Origin: Bacteroidaceae bacterium | GTDB lineage: Bacteria; Bacteroidota; Bacteroidia; Bacteroidales; Bacteroidaceae | Length of the DNA stretch: 64,000 nucleotides | Assembly: GCA_016291905.1 (NCBI GenBank) | Contig: JAEEZS010000009.1 | Span: forward strand, 1 to 64,000 | Direction: 5' to 3' | Shown here: in pieces, positions 44,903 through 53,825 of the stretch | Layout of the letters: every line of letters starts with the position of its first letter | How positions within the stretch are numbered: the stretch's first letter is position 1 | Translations under genes and position numbers: made by a program | Notes under the pieces: generated by a model | What the model saw: only the letters and a program-made list of their open reading frames with translations | Databases searched by the model: none | What the model was told of the DNA's origin: nothing

Positions 44903-44935
44903 TCGGGGACTGCGCTCAGCCAGCGCCGGGCCGCC

Positions 44936-47059
44936 TTACTTGCGGAAAAGCAGGGGGGCGAGCTGGTAGAGGCTGCGGCGCCAGGTGAGGAACTCGTGGG
45001 CCGTGCCGGGCGACACATAGCCGACGGCGTTGAAGCCTGCGGCCTGAAGGTCGGCGGTAGCCTTGTTGATGCCGTCGGGGTTCTCCTTGCTGCCACAGCT
45101 CATGAAGACGAGACGTGGCTTGGCCTCGGGCTTGATGTCGGCAGGGCTGTAGGTGCCGCCGGAGAGGAGGCCGTAGGAGCCGAACACCTCGGGACGGCGC
45201 AGGGTGATGAGGCGCGTCTCGAAGCCGCCCATCGAGAGGCCTGCCATGGCGCGGTTATACTTGTCGGCCTTGGTCTTGAAATGGCTGTCGATGTAGGGCA
45301 CGAGCTCGTCAACAAGCACCTTCTCGAAGTCCTCGGCGGTGAACTCGCGCAGGCCGCCAAAGCGGATTTCGTTGGTCATGCCGTAGGTCATCACGACGAT
45401 GAACGGCACGGCCTTGCCCTCGGCGATGAGGTTGTCCATGATGATGCCTGCCTTGCCCTGGCGGAACCACGAGGTCTCGTTCTCGCCCCAGCCGTGCTGG
45501 AGGTAGAGGACGGGGAAGCGCTCCTTGGCCTTGGCGTCGTAGGTGGGCGGGGTATAGACCCAGGCGGTACGGACGCTCTGCGTGCTCTCGGACCAGAAGA
45601 GGACTTCCGACACACGGCCGTGGGGGACGTTCTTCAGCGCATAGAAGTCCTCGTCGGGGGCGGGCACCTCAAGGCCGCTCTCCCAGCGGGTGCTGCCGTA
45701 GAAGTTCTGTGCTCCCGGGTCGTTGAAGTTACCTCCGTCGATGATGAGGTGGTAGTAGTGGAAGCCGGGGTCCTCGGGGGCTGAGGTGGTGCCCACCCAG
45801 ACGCCGTCGGCATCCTTGCGCAGGACGGTGCCGCCCCCACGTCCGATGGTGGTGATGACGGACTTGGCCTGCGGGGCGACGACACGGAAGCGGGCATAGC
45901 CCTGCGAGTTGACCATGGGGTACTGCTGGCCGGGCTGGTTGAAGGACGAGGGGACGAAGTCCTCCTTGACGACGGCATTGTCGAGGGCGGGGTCGAAGTT
46001 CACGACACGGTTGTAGGCTGCCTTGGGCTTGTACTCGGAGTCGAACAGCAAGGGGTAGTTGGCAGCACCGAGCCACGAGTCACGGTCGCCGAGGTTCCAG
46101 AAGGTCACGCAGTCGAGGTCCTTGGCATGGCGGCGGAAGACGCGGAAGATGCGGTTGTACTGGTCGGCGAGAAGGGTTTTCTGCCATTCAGCGATATTGC
46201 CGGCACCCCGGCTGAAGCGCAAGCCGCCGCCCATCTCCTCGTTGACACGGACGTCGAGCTCGGTGACATGGATGTGGGGCACGATGGCGGCATAGGCCGT
46301 GATGGCGGCATCGATGTCCTCCTCGCTGGGGCCATAGACGTTGTAGTGTCCCTGCATGCCGAAGCCGTCGATGGGCACACCGTCGGCCTTCATGGTGCGC
46401 AGCATCTGGCAGATACGGTCACGCTTGCCAGGGTCGCACTCGTTGTAGTCGTTGTAGAAGAGTTGGGCATTCGGGTCGGCCTCGCGGGCATACTCGAAAG
46501 CCTTGCGAATGAACTCGTCGCCGGCAATCTGGTACATGGGCGACTGGCGGTAGATGGGCTGTCCGGGGTACTGGTTGTCGGCGATGGCCTCGTTGACCAC
46601 GTCCCAGCAATAGACCACATCCTTGTAACGGCTGACGACGGCCTGGATGTGACTCTTCATGTTCTTGAAAAGCACCTCCTTCGTGACGAGGTTGCCCTTC
46701 TTGTCCTTGTACATCCATTCGCCTATCTGGCTGTGCCACATGAGGCAATGTCCGCGCATCTTGATGCCGTTGCGCCGGCAGAAGTCGGCAATACTGTCGG
46801 CCCTCGCCCAGTTGAACTGGCCCTGCTGGGGCTCGGTCGACTCGGGCTTCATGTCGTTTTCAGCCGTGACGCTGTTGAACTCACGCAGGACGATGGCCTG
46901 CTGTTCGGGAACTGTGACGTTGCGGAAATTGACGGCAACGCCCACCTTGAAATAGTCCTTGTAGGCATCCTTGAGGCTTGTCTTAGGCTGGGCAAGGACC
47001 GTGGAAACTGCCATGCTCAGCATGGCGAACGGAAGAATGAGAGCGGTTGAACGTTTCAT
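44936..47059 (-). CDS. Bifunctional GH10 endoxylanase / CE1 feruloyl esterase
   Basis: 707 residues from ATG 47059; signal peptide cleaved near VLAQ. GH10 domain (about 27-355): acid/base Glu157 in WDVVNEAI, nucleophile Glu267 in HVTELDVR, and WHSQ, QGHYN and WNLGDRDSW substrate residues. An Ig-like/CBM48-type linker domain (about 370-475) leads to a CE1 esterase (about 480-707) with nucleophile Ser609 in GLSMGG and His688 in PGTAHEF. The order matches the Xyn10D-Fae1A enzyme described from Prevotella ruminicola, which cuts arabinoxylan and releases ferulate. No SusC/SusD genes are adjacent, so it is a stand-alone enzyme. Its promoter is divergent from the efflux operon. Confidence 0.92.
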   Translation of the reverse strand: MKRSTALILPFAMLSMAVSTVLAQPKTSLKDAYKDYFKVGVAVNFRNVTVPEQQAIVLREFNSVTAENDMKPESTEPQQGQFNWARADSIADFCRRNGIKMRGHCLMWHSQIGEWMYKDKKGNLVTKEVLFKNMKSHIQAVVSRYKDVVYCWDVVNEAIADNQYPGQPIYRQSPMYQIAGDEFIRKAFEYAREADPNAQLFYNDYNECDPGKRDRICQMLRTMKADGVPIDGFGMQGHYNVYGPSEEDIDAAITAYAAIVPHIHVTELDVRVNEEMGGGLRFSRGAGNIAEWQKTLLADQYNRIFRVFRRHAKDLDCVTFWNLGDRDSWLGAANYPLLFDSEYKPKAAYNRVVNFDPALDNAVVKEDFVPSSFNQPGQQYPMVNSQGYARFRVVAPQAKSVITTIGRGGGTVLRKDADGVWVGTTSAPEDPGFHYYHLIIDGGNFNDPGAQNFYGSTRWESGLEVPAPDEDFYALKNVPHGRVSEVLFWSESTQSVRTAWVYTPPTYDAKAKERFPVLYLQHGWGENETSWFRQGKAGIIMDNLIAEGKAVPFIVVMTYGMTNEIRFGGLREFTAEDFEKVLVDELVPYIDSHFKTKADKYNRAMAGLSMGGFETRLITLRRPEVFGSYGLLSGGTYSPADIKPEAKPRLVFMSCGSKENPDGINKATADLQAAGFNAVGYVSPGTAHEFLTWRRSLYQLAPLLFRK

Positions 47060-47088
47060 AAACTCTGGGGTTTTTGTTAATGTCGGGA

Positions 47089-47096
47089 CAAAGATA
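47089..47096 (-). promoter_or_regulatory. -7 element of the xylanase/esterase gene
   Basis: TATCTTTG on the minus strand, 30 bases before ATG 47059. A TTTG lies about 22 bases upstream of it, slightly wider than the usual spacing. Confidence 0.6.
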
Positions 47097-47164
47097 GAGA
47101 TAATTTTTGTTAATTCCACAAAATCGTGCAACAAAATTACTTTTCCTTACGTCTAATTAGCGTT

Positions 47165-47887
47165 ATGCAAATAGAACTTCACAACGTACACAAGACCTAC
47201 GAGGGCGCTCAGCCGCTCCACGTGCTCAAAGGCATCGACCTCAGCATCGAAAAAGGCGAGTTCGTTTCCATCATGGGAGCCTCGGGGTCGGGCAAATCTA
47301 CCTTATTAAATATATTAGGCATCCTCGACAGCTACGACGAGGGCGAGTATATCATCGACGGACGGCTCATCAAAGGGCTGAGCGAGCGTCAGGCCGCAGG
47401 CTACAGGAACCGCACCATCGGCTTCATCTTCCAGTCGTTCAACCTCATCTCGTTCAAGACCGCCGTCGAGAACGTCGAACTGCCGCTGTTCTACCAGGGC
47501 GTCAACCGTCGCCGCCGGCACGAACTGGCCATGGAGTATCTGGACCGTCTGGGACTGAAGGACTGGGCCGGACACTACCCCAACGAGATGTCGGGCGGCC
47601 AGAAACAGCGTGTGGCCATCGCACGGGCACTCATCACCCATCCGCAGATCATCCTTGCCGACGAACCGACGGGAGCCCTCGACTCGAAGACCTCGGTGGA
47701 GGTGATGGAGCTGCTGGGACAGCTTAACCGCGAGGAGGGAGTGACCATCATCGTCGTCACCCACGAGAGCGGCGTGGCTAACTGCACGAACCGCATCATC
47801 CATATCAAGGACGGCATCATAGGCGAAATCGAGGAAAACCGCGAGCACAAGGCATCAGCCTTTGGCACCACCACGGTAATGAAATAA
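47165..47887 (+). CDS. ABC transporter ATP-binding protein, MacB/LolD type
   Basis: 240 residues from ATG 47165 (MQIELHNVHKTY). Walker A GASGSGKSTLLN, Q-loop FIFQSFNLI, signature MSGGQKQRVAIARAL and Walker B IILADEPTGALDSKT place it in the type VII ABC family (MacB, FtsE, LolD). It is the first gene of an operon with two MacB-like permeases, an adaptor and a TolC-like channel. Confidence 0.9.
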   Translation: MQIELHNVHKTYEGAQPLHVLKGIDLSIEKGEFVSIMGASGSGKSTLLNILGILDSYDEGEYIIDGRLIKGLSERQAAGYRNRTIGFIFQSFNLISFKTAVENVELPLFYQGVNRRRRHELAMEYLDRLGLKDWAGHYPNEMSGGQKQRVAIARALITHPQIILADEPTGALDSKTSVEVMELLGQLNREEGVTIIVVTHESGVANCTNRIIHIKDGIIGEIEENREHKASAFGTTTVMK

Positions 47888-47908
47888 CGACAAGGAGGAA
47901 AAGACGCT

Positions 47909-49180
47909 ATGCACGATTTGTTTACAGAGGTTTGGGAGAGCGTCCGCCGCAACAAGCTGCGTACTTGTCTGACGGGATTTGCCGTGGCGTGGGGCATCTT
48001 CATGATCATCGTCCTGCTGGGCGCCGGCAACGGCCTGATGGGCGCCTTCAACCAGAGCAGCGGCGAATTTGCCTCGAACTCCATGATGATAGGCGGTGGC
48101 TCCACGTCGAAGCCCTACAAGGGACTGAAGGAGGGACGGCGCATCCGGCTGGTGACCTCGGACATGGACCTGATGAAGAAAGAGCCCTTCTCAGAAAACA
48201 TCGACCAGGTGACCACCAGCCACTCGCAAAGCGGCTACACCCTGACTTACGGAAAGACCCACCTGAACAACGTATCGCTCAACGGCACCTACCCAGGCTA
48301 TGCCGACATGAACCGCATCGTGATGCTGGCAGGACGCTTCATCAACGAAAAGGATATCCAGGACAAGCGCAAGGTCATCGTCCTGGGCCACCTGACAGCG
48401 AAAAACCTCCTCAAGGGAGGGACGGACTACGGACGGCTGCTGGGTGAGCAGGTGAAGGTGGGGCCGTTTGCCTTCAAGGTGATAGGCGTCCGCAGGGCTG
48501 AGGAAAACCGCGACGACCGCGACCTCAACGTCCCCTACTCGACCATCAAGACCATCTTCGGCCTGGACAACCATATCGACGACATCACCTTCACGTTCCA
48601 CGGACTCCCGACGGAGGAGGCCAACGAAGCATTCGAGAAGGAGCTGAAGGCTGCCGTCAACACGGCTCACGACGCAGCCCCCGACGACGCGAGCGCCACT
48701 TGGGTGTGGAACCGCTTCACGCAGAATCTCCAGATGGAGAAAGGCTCGAAGATTCTCCACACGGCGTTGTGGATCATCGGCTTGTTCACGCTCTTGGGCG
48801 GCATCGTGGGCGTATCGAACATCATGCTCATCACCGTCAAGGAGCGCACACACGAATTCGGCATCCGCAAAGCCATCGGCGCCAAGCCCTGGAACATCAT
48901 GAAGCTGATTGTGGCGGAGAGCATCACCATCACGGCCTTCTTCGGCTATATCGGCATGGTGGCAGGAATGCTGGCATGTTTCTTGATGGACAAAACGCTG
49001 GGACAGTCGAGCATGGAGGTATTCGGCGAGAGCATCCGCCTGCTGGTGAACCCCACCGTGGGAATAGACGTGGCCATCGAGGCCACATTAGTGTTGATAA
49101 TCGCCGGGACGCTGGCAGGGCTGGCTCCTGCCCGCAAGGCGGCGAAAGTACGACCCATTGAAGCTTTGAGAGACGAATGA
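47909..49180 (+). CDS. MacB-like ABC permease 1
   Basis: 423 residues: one N-terminal helix (about 22-45), a large periplasmic MacB_PCD domain (about 50-270), and three C-terminal helices with the FtsX domain (LLGGIVGVSNIMLITVKERTHEFGIRKAIGAKP). The ATPase is separate, unlike E. coli MacB. Its stop overlaps the start of the second permease by four bases, which suggests equal synthesis of a heterodimer. Confidence 0.88.
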   Translation: MHDLFTEVWESVRRNKLRTCLTGFAVAWGIFMIIVLLGAGNGLMGAFNQSSGEFASNSMMIGGGSTSKPYKGLKEGRRIRLVTSDMDLMKKEPFSENIDQVTTSHSQSGYTLTYGKTHLNNVSLNGTYPGYADMNRIVMLAGRFINEKDIQDKRKVIVLGHLTAKNLLKGGTDYGRLLGEQVKVGPFAFKVIGVRRAEENRDDRDLNVPYSTIKTIFGLDNHIDDITFTFHGLPTEEANEAFEKELKAAVNTAHDAAPDDASATWVWNRFTQNLQMEKGSKILHTALWIIGLFTLLGGIVGVSNIMLITVKERTHEFGIRKAIGAKPWNIMKLIVAESITITAFFGYIGMVAGMLACFLMDKTLGQSSMEVFGESIRLLVNPTVGIDVAIEATLVLIIAGTLAGLAPARKAAKVRPIEALRDE

Positions 49181-50409
49181 GACTGGATACCGATACCTTC
49201 CGCGAAATTGCCGACTCGCTCGTTCGCAACAAGCGTCGCAGCCTGCTGACGGGGTTCGGCGTCTTCTGGGGCCTGTTCATGCTGCTCTTCCTCATCGGAG
49301 GCGGCGCAGGGCTGAAGGAGATGCTCTCGAAGAACTTTGCAGGCTTTGCCAACAATACCGTCATCCTCATCAGTTCCAACACCTCCAAGCCCTACAAGGG
49401 TCTGCAGGAGGGACGTTACTGGAACTTCGAATATAAAGATGTGGAGCGTCTGCGCCAGATGGTGCCCGAGCTCGACGTGGTGGCCCCGATGATTAGCGCC
49501 TGGAGCGGCAACGTGGCCTACGGGTCGCACAGCTCATCGGCAAGCGTCAAAGGGATTACGGCCGACTACGACAAGGTGGAAACCAGCCAGATCAAGTACG
49601 GCCGCTTCATCAACGAGATGGACGTGGAGCAGGAACGCAAGGTCTGCGTCATCGGCAAGGACATCTACAACGAACTCTTCCCCGACGGAGGAGACCCCTG
49701 CGGAAACTACGTCGAGGTGGGTGGCATCCACCTGAGGGTCATCGGCGTCGATTTCAGCTCAGGCAACATGAGCATCAACGGCCGTGCGTCGCGTACGGTC
49801 ACCATGCCCATCACCGTTGCCGCCAAAATCTACCATCGGGGCAACACGGTCGATATCATCTGCATCACCGGCAAGAGCGGCGTGAAGATGACGTCGCTGG
49901 AAAGCCGCCTGCGCTCCGTCATGGGACGGCAGCACAGCTTCGACCCTACCGACGAACAAGCCATGGTGATACTGAATACCCAGCAGATTTTCTCCATCGT
50001 GGACAACTTGTTCCGCGGGCTCAACTTCCTCGTTTGGCTTGTGGGCCTCGGCACCCTGCTCGCTGGAGCCATCGGTGTGAGCAACATCATGATGGTCACC
50101 GTCAAGGAGCGCACCGTCGAAATCGGCATACGCCGCGCCATCGGTGCCCTGCCCAGCGAAATACTTTCGCAGATACTCATGGAGAGCGTTTCGCTCACCC
50201 TGTTGGCCGGCAGTTTCGGCATCGTCTTCTCCGTACTGATGCTGAGCGGATTGGAAGCCATCACGAAACATGAGGCAGTATTCCAGATTGGCTTCGGCAC
50301 GGCCATCGTGGCCGCCCTGCTGTTAGCTTTCCTTGGAGCCCTGGCAGGACTAGCCCCCGCACTCCGCGCCATGAACATCAAGCCCGTAGAAGCCATGCAC
50401 GACGAATAG
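49177..50409 (+). CDS. MacB-like ABC permease 2
   Basis: 410 residues with the same layout as permease 1: N-terminal helix preceded by NKRRSLLTGFGVFWGLFML, periplasmic domain, and FtsX-type end with AIGVSNIMMVTVKERTVEIGIRRAIGALP. The two permeases are clearly paralogous but differ over most of the periplasmic domain, consistent with a heterodimer with different roles for each half. Confidence 0.88.
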   Translation: MRLDTDTFREIADSLVRNKRRSLLTGFGVFWGLFMLLFLIGGGAGLKEMLSKNFAGFANNTVILISSNTSKPYKGLQEGRYWNFEYKDVERLRQMVPELDVVAPMISAWSGNVAYGSHSSSASVKGITADYDKVETSQIKYGRFINEMDVEQERKVCVIGKDIYNELFPDGGDPCGNYVEVGGIHLRVIGVDFSSGNMSINGRASRTVTMPITVAAKIYHRGNTVDIICITGKSGVKMTSLESRLRSVMGRQHSFDPTDEQAMVILNTQQIFSIVDNLFRGLNFLVWLVGLGTLLAGAIGVSNIMMVTVKERTVEIGIRRAIGALPSEILSQILMESVSLTLLAGSFGIVFSVLMLSGLEAITKHEAVFQIGFGTAIVAALLLAFLGALAGLAPALRAMNIKPVEAMHDE

Positions 50410-50476
50410 AGTTAAGAGTTATAAATTAGAAATTAGGAATTAGGAATTCTTGAAACAAAATAAACACCCAAATAAC

Positions 50477-51589
50477 ATGAAACGATTTTTTAGGTACGTC
50501 CTCTTTGCCCTCATCGCAGTGGTCATCATCGGAACATTTGTGTTCCTCTTCAACAATTCCCGTCCCAAGGCGGAGCAGTATAGTGAGCTGACAGCCGTCC
50601 GCGGCGACATCAGCAAGTCAACCGTTATCACCGGCAAAATCACTCCACGCAACGAAGTGAACATCAAGCCGCAGATCAACGGCATCATTGCCGAGCTGCT
50701 CAAGGAGGCCGGCCAACAGGTACAGAAGGACGAAGTCATCGCCCGTCTGAAGGTCATCCCCGACATGAACTCGCTCAGCTCGGCCCAGAGCCGCGTGCGA
50801 CTCTCCGAAATCAACCTCAAGCAGGCACAAGTGAACTACGACCGTGAGAAGACCCTCTTCGAAAAACAGCTTGTGAGTGCCGAGGAGATGGATAAAGTCA
50901 CGCAGAATCTGGCACAAGCTAAGGAGGAAAGGGCTGCAGCTCAGGATGCTCTCGAGGTCATCCGTGACGGCGTTTCGCAAGCAAATGCCAAGTCGTCGAG
51001 CACGCTGGTGCGCTCTACAGTCACAGGTCTCATTCTCAACGTCCCTGTCAAGGTGGGAAACTCAGTCATTCAAGCAAACACGATGAACGACGGTACGACC
51101 GTGGCCACCGTAGCCGACATGAACGACCTTATCTTCGACGGCAACATCGACGAGACGGAGGTGGGCTCGCTCGTCGAGGGCATGCCGCTCGTCATCACCA
51201 TCGGAGCCCTCAGCGACTACCGCTTCGACGCTACGCTCGAATACATCTCGCCCAAAGCGGTAGAGAATAACGGCGCCAACCAGTTTGAAGTGAAAGCAGC
51301 CGTCAAGGTCACGTCGGACCGCATGATACGCTCGGGCTATAGCGCCAATGCCGAAATCATCCTGGAACAAGCGAAGCAGGTCATCACCCTACCCGAGAGC
51401 GCGCTTGAGTTCAGCGGCGACAGCACCTTCGTCTATCTCAAGATGGCCGACAACACCTACCAGCGCCGTCAGGTCACCACAGGAATCAGCAACGGACTGG
51501 ACATCCAGATTCTCTCCGGCATCGAAGAGGGCGACATCGTCCGGGGCCCGAAGATTATCAACACTCCTGACAAACCCGAAACGAAGTAA
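50477..51589 (+). CDS. Periplasmic adaptor (membrane fusion) protein, MacA type
   Basis: 370 residues from ATG 50477 (MKRFFRYVLF). N-terminal membrane anchor, then barrel-sandwich halves (NEVNIKPQINGIIAELLKEA and LILNVPVKVGNSVI), an alpha-helical hairpin (about 105-175) that contacts TolC, and a beta-barrel domain. It links the ABC permeases to the outer membrane channel encoded six bases after its stop. Confidence 0.88.
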   Translation: MKRFFRYVLFALIAVVIIGTFVFLFNNSRPKAEQYSELTAVRGDISKSTVITGKITPRNEVNIKPQINGIIAELLKEAGQQVQKDEVIARLKVIPDMNSLSSAQSRVRLSEINLKQAQVNYDREKTLFEKQLVSAEEMDKVTQNLAQAKEERAAAQDALEVIRDGVSQANAKSSSTLVRSTVTGLILNVPVKVGNSVIQANTMNDGTTVATVADMNDLIFDGNIDETEVGSLVEGMPLVITIGALSDYRFDATLEYISPKAVENNGANQFEVKAAVKVTSDRMIRSGYSANAEIILEQAKQVITLPESALEFSGDSTFVYLKMADNTYQRRQVTTGISNGLDIQILSGIEEGDIVRGPKIINTPDKPETK

Positions 51590-51595
51590 AGCGCC

Positions 51596-52930
51596 ATGAC
51601 CAAGATACATCCTTTCCTTACCCTTGCTGTCGTCCTCGCCCTGCCCGTGGCAGCACAGACGGACCACACAGGCCCCTGGACCCTGAGCGATTGTACCAAC
51701 TATGCCCTTGAGCACAACATCACCCTTCAGCAGAGCAACCTTAGCGTGCAGCAGCGCGAGACGCAGCTGGCAGGAGCCAAAGCGCGCATGCTGCCGGGCG
51801 TCAGCGCCAGCGCAGGCGAGTCGTTCTCGTTCGGTCGAGGCTTACGCTCCGACAACACGTATGCCGACCACTCAAACACGACAAACACCTCTTTCAGCGT
51901 CGGCGCCCAGATGCCCATCTTCGAAGGCTTCACCATCAAGAACAACATCGAGTTGAGCCGTCTGAACCTCGAAGCTGCTACCGTCGATCTGGAGAAGGCA
52001 CGCGACGACATCCGCACCCGCGTAGCACAGGCTTTTGTACAGATACTCTATAGCAAGGAGATCCTCGGCGTTGCCAAGAGCCAGATTGCCGTTGATTCGA
52101 TGCAGGTTGAACGCCTCACCACCATGCTTCGCACGGGTAAGGCATCGTCGGCAGAGGTGAGCGCTGCCGAAGCCACGCTAGCCCAAAGCCGCCTCTCAAT
52201 GGCTCAGGCTGAGGGTAACCTCCGTATCGCCATCCTCGACCTGACGCAGCTGCTCGAGCTGCCGTCGCCCGAAGGGTTCGATGTCGTCATCCCCGACGTC
52301 AGCACCCTGCCCGACGAAACACTCACTCCGCCCGAGATCATCTACAAGGAAGCCCTGCAGGTGAAGCCCGCCATCCGTGGCGAGCAGCTGCGCCTCCAGG
52401 CTGCTGAGAAGAACATCGACATTGCCCGTGGCGGCTACTACCCCAACATCTCCCTGAGCGGGGGCGTCGGCACCAACTACTACTCCATCATGGGCGTCCA
52501 AGGACCGTCGTTCGGTACGCAGCTGAGGGATAACTTCAGCCCTGCACTCTCCCTGTCGTTCTCTGTCCCCATCTTCGACCGTTTCTCCACGCGCACCAAC
52601 GTCCGCACGGCGAAGCTCTCCCACCTCAACCAGCAACTGCAACTGGAGAATGTCAGCAAGACGCTCTACAAGGAGATTCAGCAGGCTTACTACAACGCCC
52701 TCACCGCCCGCAAGAAGTACGAGGGTAGCCTCGCTGCTGAAAAGAGCGCCTCGCAGGCTTTCGAAATCATGAGCGCCAAGTTCGAGAACAGCAAGGCCAG
52801 CATCACCGAGTTCAACGAAGCCAAGAACCGTCTCGTCAGCGCACAGTCCGACCTGGCTCAGGCACGTTACCAATTCCTTTATCAAGCCCGCTTGCTTGAC
52901 TTTTACCGCGGGAACGAAATCATTTTCTGA
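51596..52930 (+). CDS. TolC-family outer membrane efflux protein
   Basis: 444 residues with a signal peptide (PVAAQT) and two internally similar halves of long helices and strands typical of OEP proteins, for example TLSDCTNYALEHNITLQQSNL and the second-half GGYYPNISLSGGVG. It completes a tripartite efflux system. Substrates could be peptides, macrolides or lipids and cannot be told from sequence. A hairpin at 52961 closes the operon. Confidence 0.9.
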   Translation: MTKIHPFLTLAVVLALPVAAQTDHTGPWTLSDCTNYALEHNITLQQSNLSVQQRETQLAGAKARMLPGVSASAGESFSFGRGLRSDNTYADHSNTTNTSFSVGAQMPIFEGFTIKNNIELSRLNLEAATVDLEKARDDIRTRVAQAFVQILYSKEILGVAKSQIAVDSMQVERLTTMLRTGKASSAEVSAAEATLAQSRLSMAQAEGNLRIAILDLTQLLELPSPEGFDVVIPDVSTLPDETLTPPEIIYKEALQVKPAIRGEQLRLQAAEKNIDIARGGYYPNISLSGGVGTNYYSIMGVQGPSFGTQLRDNFSPALSLSFSVPIFDRFSTRTNVRTAKLSHLNQQLQLENVSKTLYKEIQQAYYNALTARKKYEGSLAAEKSASQAFEIMSAKFENSKASITEFNEAKNRLVSAQSDLAQARYQFLYQARLLDFYRGNEIIF

Positions 52931-52960
52931 AAAATTTCCCTTCCCGATGTATGAAATATG

Positions 52961-52994
52961 AAAGAAAGTGCGTATCTTCGCACTTTCTTTTTAT
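52961..52994 (+). terminator. Terminator of the efflux operon, with a promoter-like word in its loop
   Basis: A 12-bp perfect stem AAAGAAAGTGCG/CGCACTTTCTTT with loop TATCTT, followed by TTTATAT. The loop and first stem bases read TATCTTCG, a near match to the Bacteroidota -7 element, and the next gene starts at 53007. Confidence 0.75.
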
Positions 52995-53006
52995 ATCATT
53001 ATTTGT

Positions 53007-53825
53007 ATGAAAAAGCTATTCTTCCTTCTCCCACTGCTAACGCTCTGCGTTACCCTCAGCGCTCAGACCGACTACACCACCGAGCGCGACATTCCCTACC
53101 ATGCCGATGCCGGCGACTATGCCGCCGAGCGTTGCTTCCTTGACTTCTACTACCCGACAAACATCAGCGACTTCCCTACCGTCGTCTGGTTCCACGGCGG
53201 CGGACTTGAAGGCGGCGGCAAGGAGATTCCCCGCGAACTGCGTAACGCCGGCATTGGCGTCATCGGCGTCAACTACCGCCTGCTGCCCCGCGCCAAGGTC
53301 GAGGAGACCATCGACGATGCCGCAGCAGCCGTTGCCTGGGCTTTCCGTGAGGTAGCCAAGCGTGGTGGAAGCCCCCGTCGCATCTTCGTTGCCGGCCACT
53401 CCGCCGGAGGCTATCTGACGGACATGGTGGTGCTCCACAAGCATTGGCTGGCCCGCTACGGAATTGATGCCGACAGCATAGCCGGTGCCTTCCCCTACAG
53501 CGCCCAGGTCATCACCCACTACAACGTCCGCAAGCAGACGGGCGTCGGCCCCCTCACCCCTCGGCTCGACCAAACGGCCCCCCTCTGGCATGTTCGTCCC
53601 CTCCCCATGCCCATGCTGGTGCTCTCGGGCGACCGTGAGATGGAACTCTACGGACGCTACGAGGAGCAGGCTTACTTCTGGCGCATGATGCGGCTTGTGG
53701 GCAACGAGCACACCCTGCTCTACGAGTTCGACGGCTACGACCACGGTTCCATGGCCGCCCCTGCCCACAGCGTTGTCAAGCGGTGCATCCGCGCCGTCTG
53801 CAATGGCGAAGAGTTCAAACGATGA
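53007..53825 (+). CDS. Secreted alpha/beta hydrolase (carboxylesterase)
   Basis: 272 residues from ATG 53007; signal peptide ending near LSAQT. Oxyanion motif WFHGGGLEGGG, nucleophile in AGHSAGGYL (Ser about 135) and the late DHGSM with the catalytic His are visible; Asp is probably in LSGDREM. The hormone-sensitive-lipase-like layout fits acetyl or feruloyl esterases that act on plant polysaccharides. It overlaps the next gene by four bases. Confidence 0.82.
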   Translation: MKKLFFLLPLLTLCVTLSAQTDYTTERDIPYHADAGDYAAERCFLDFYYPTNISDFPTVVWFHGGGLEGGGKEIPRELRNAGIGVIGVNYRLLPRAKVEETIDDAAAAVAWAFREVAKRGGSPRRIFVAGHSAGGYLTDMVVLHKHWLARYGIDADSIAGAFPYSAQVITHYNVRKQTGVGPLTPRLDQTAPLWHVRPLPMPMLVLSGDREMELYGRYEEQAYFWRMMRLVGNEHTLLYEFDGYDHGSMAAPAHSVVKRCIRAVCNGEEFKR

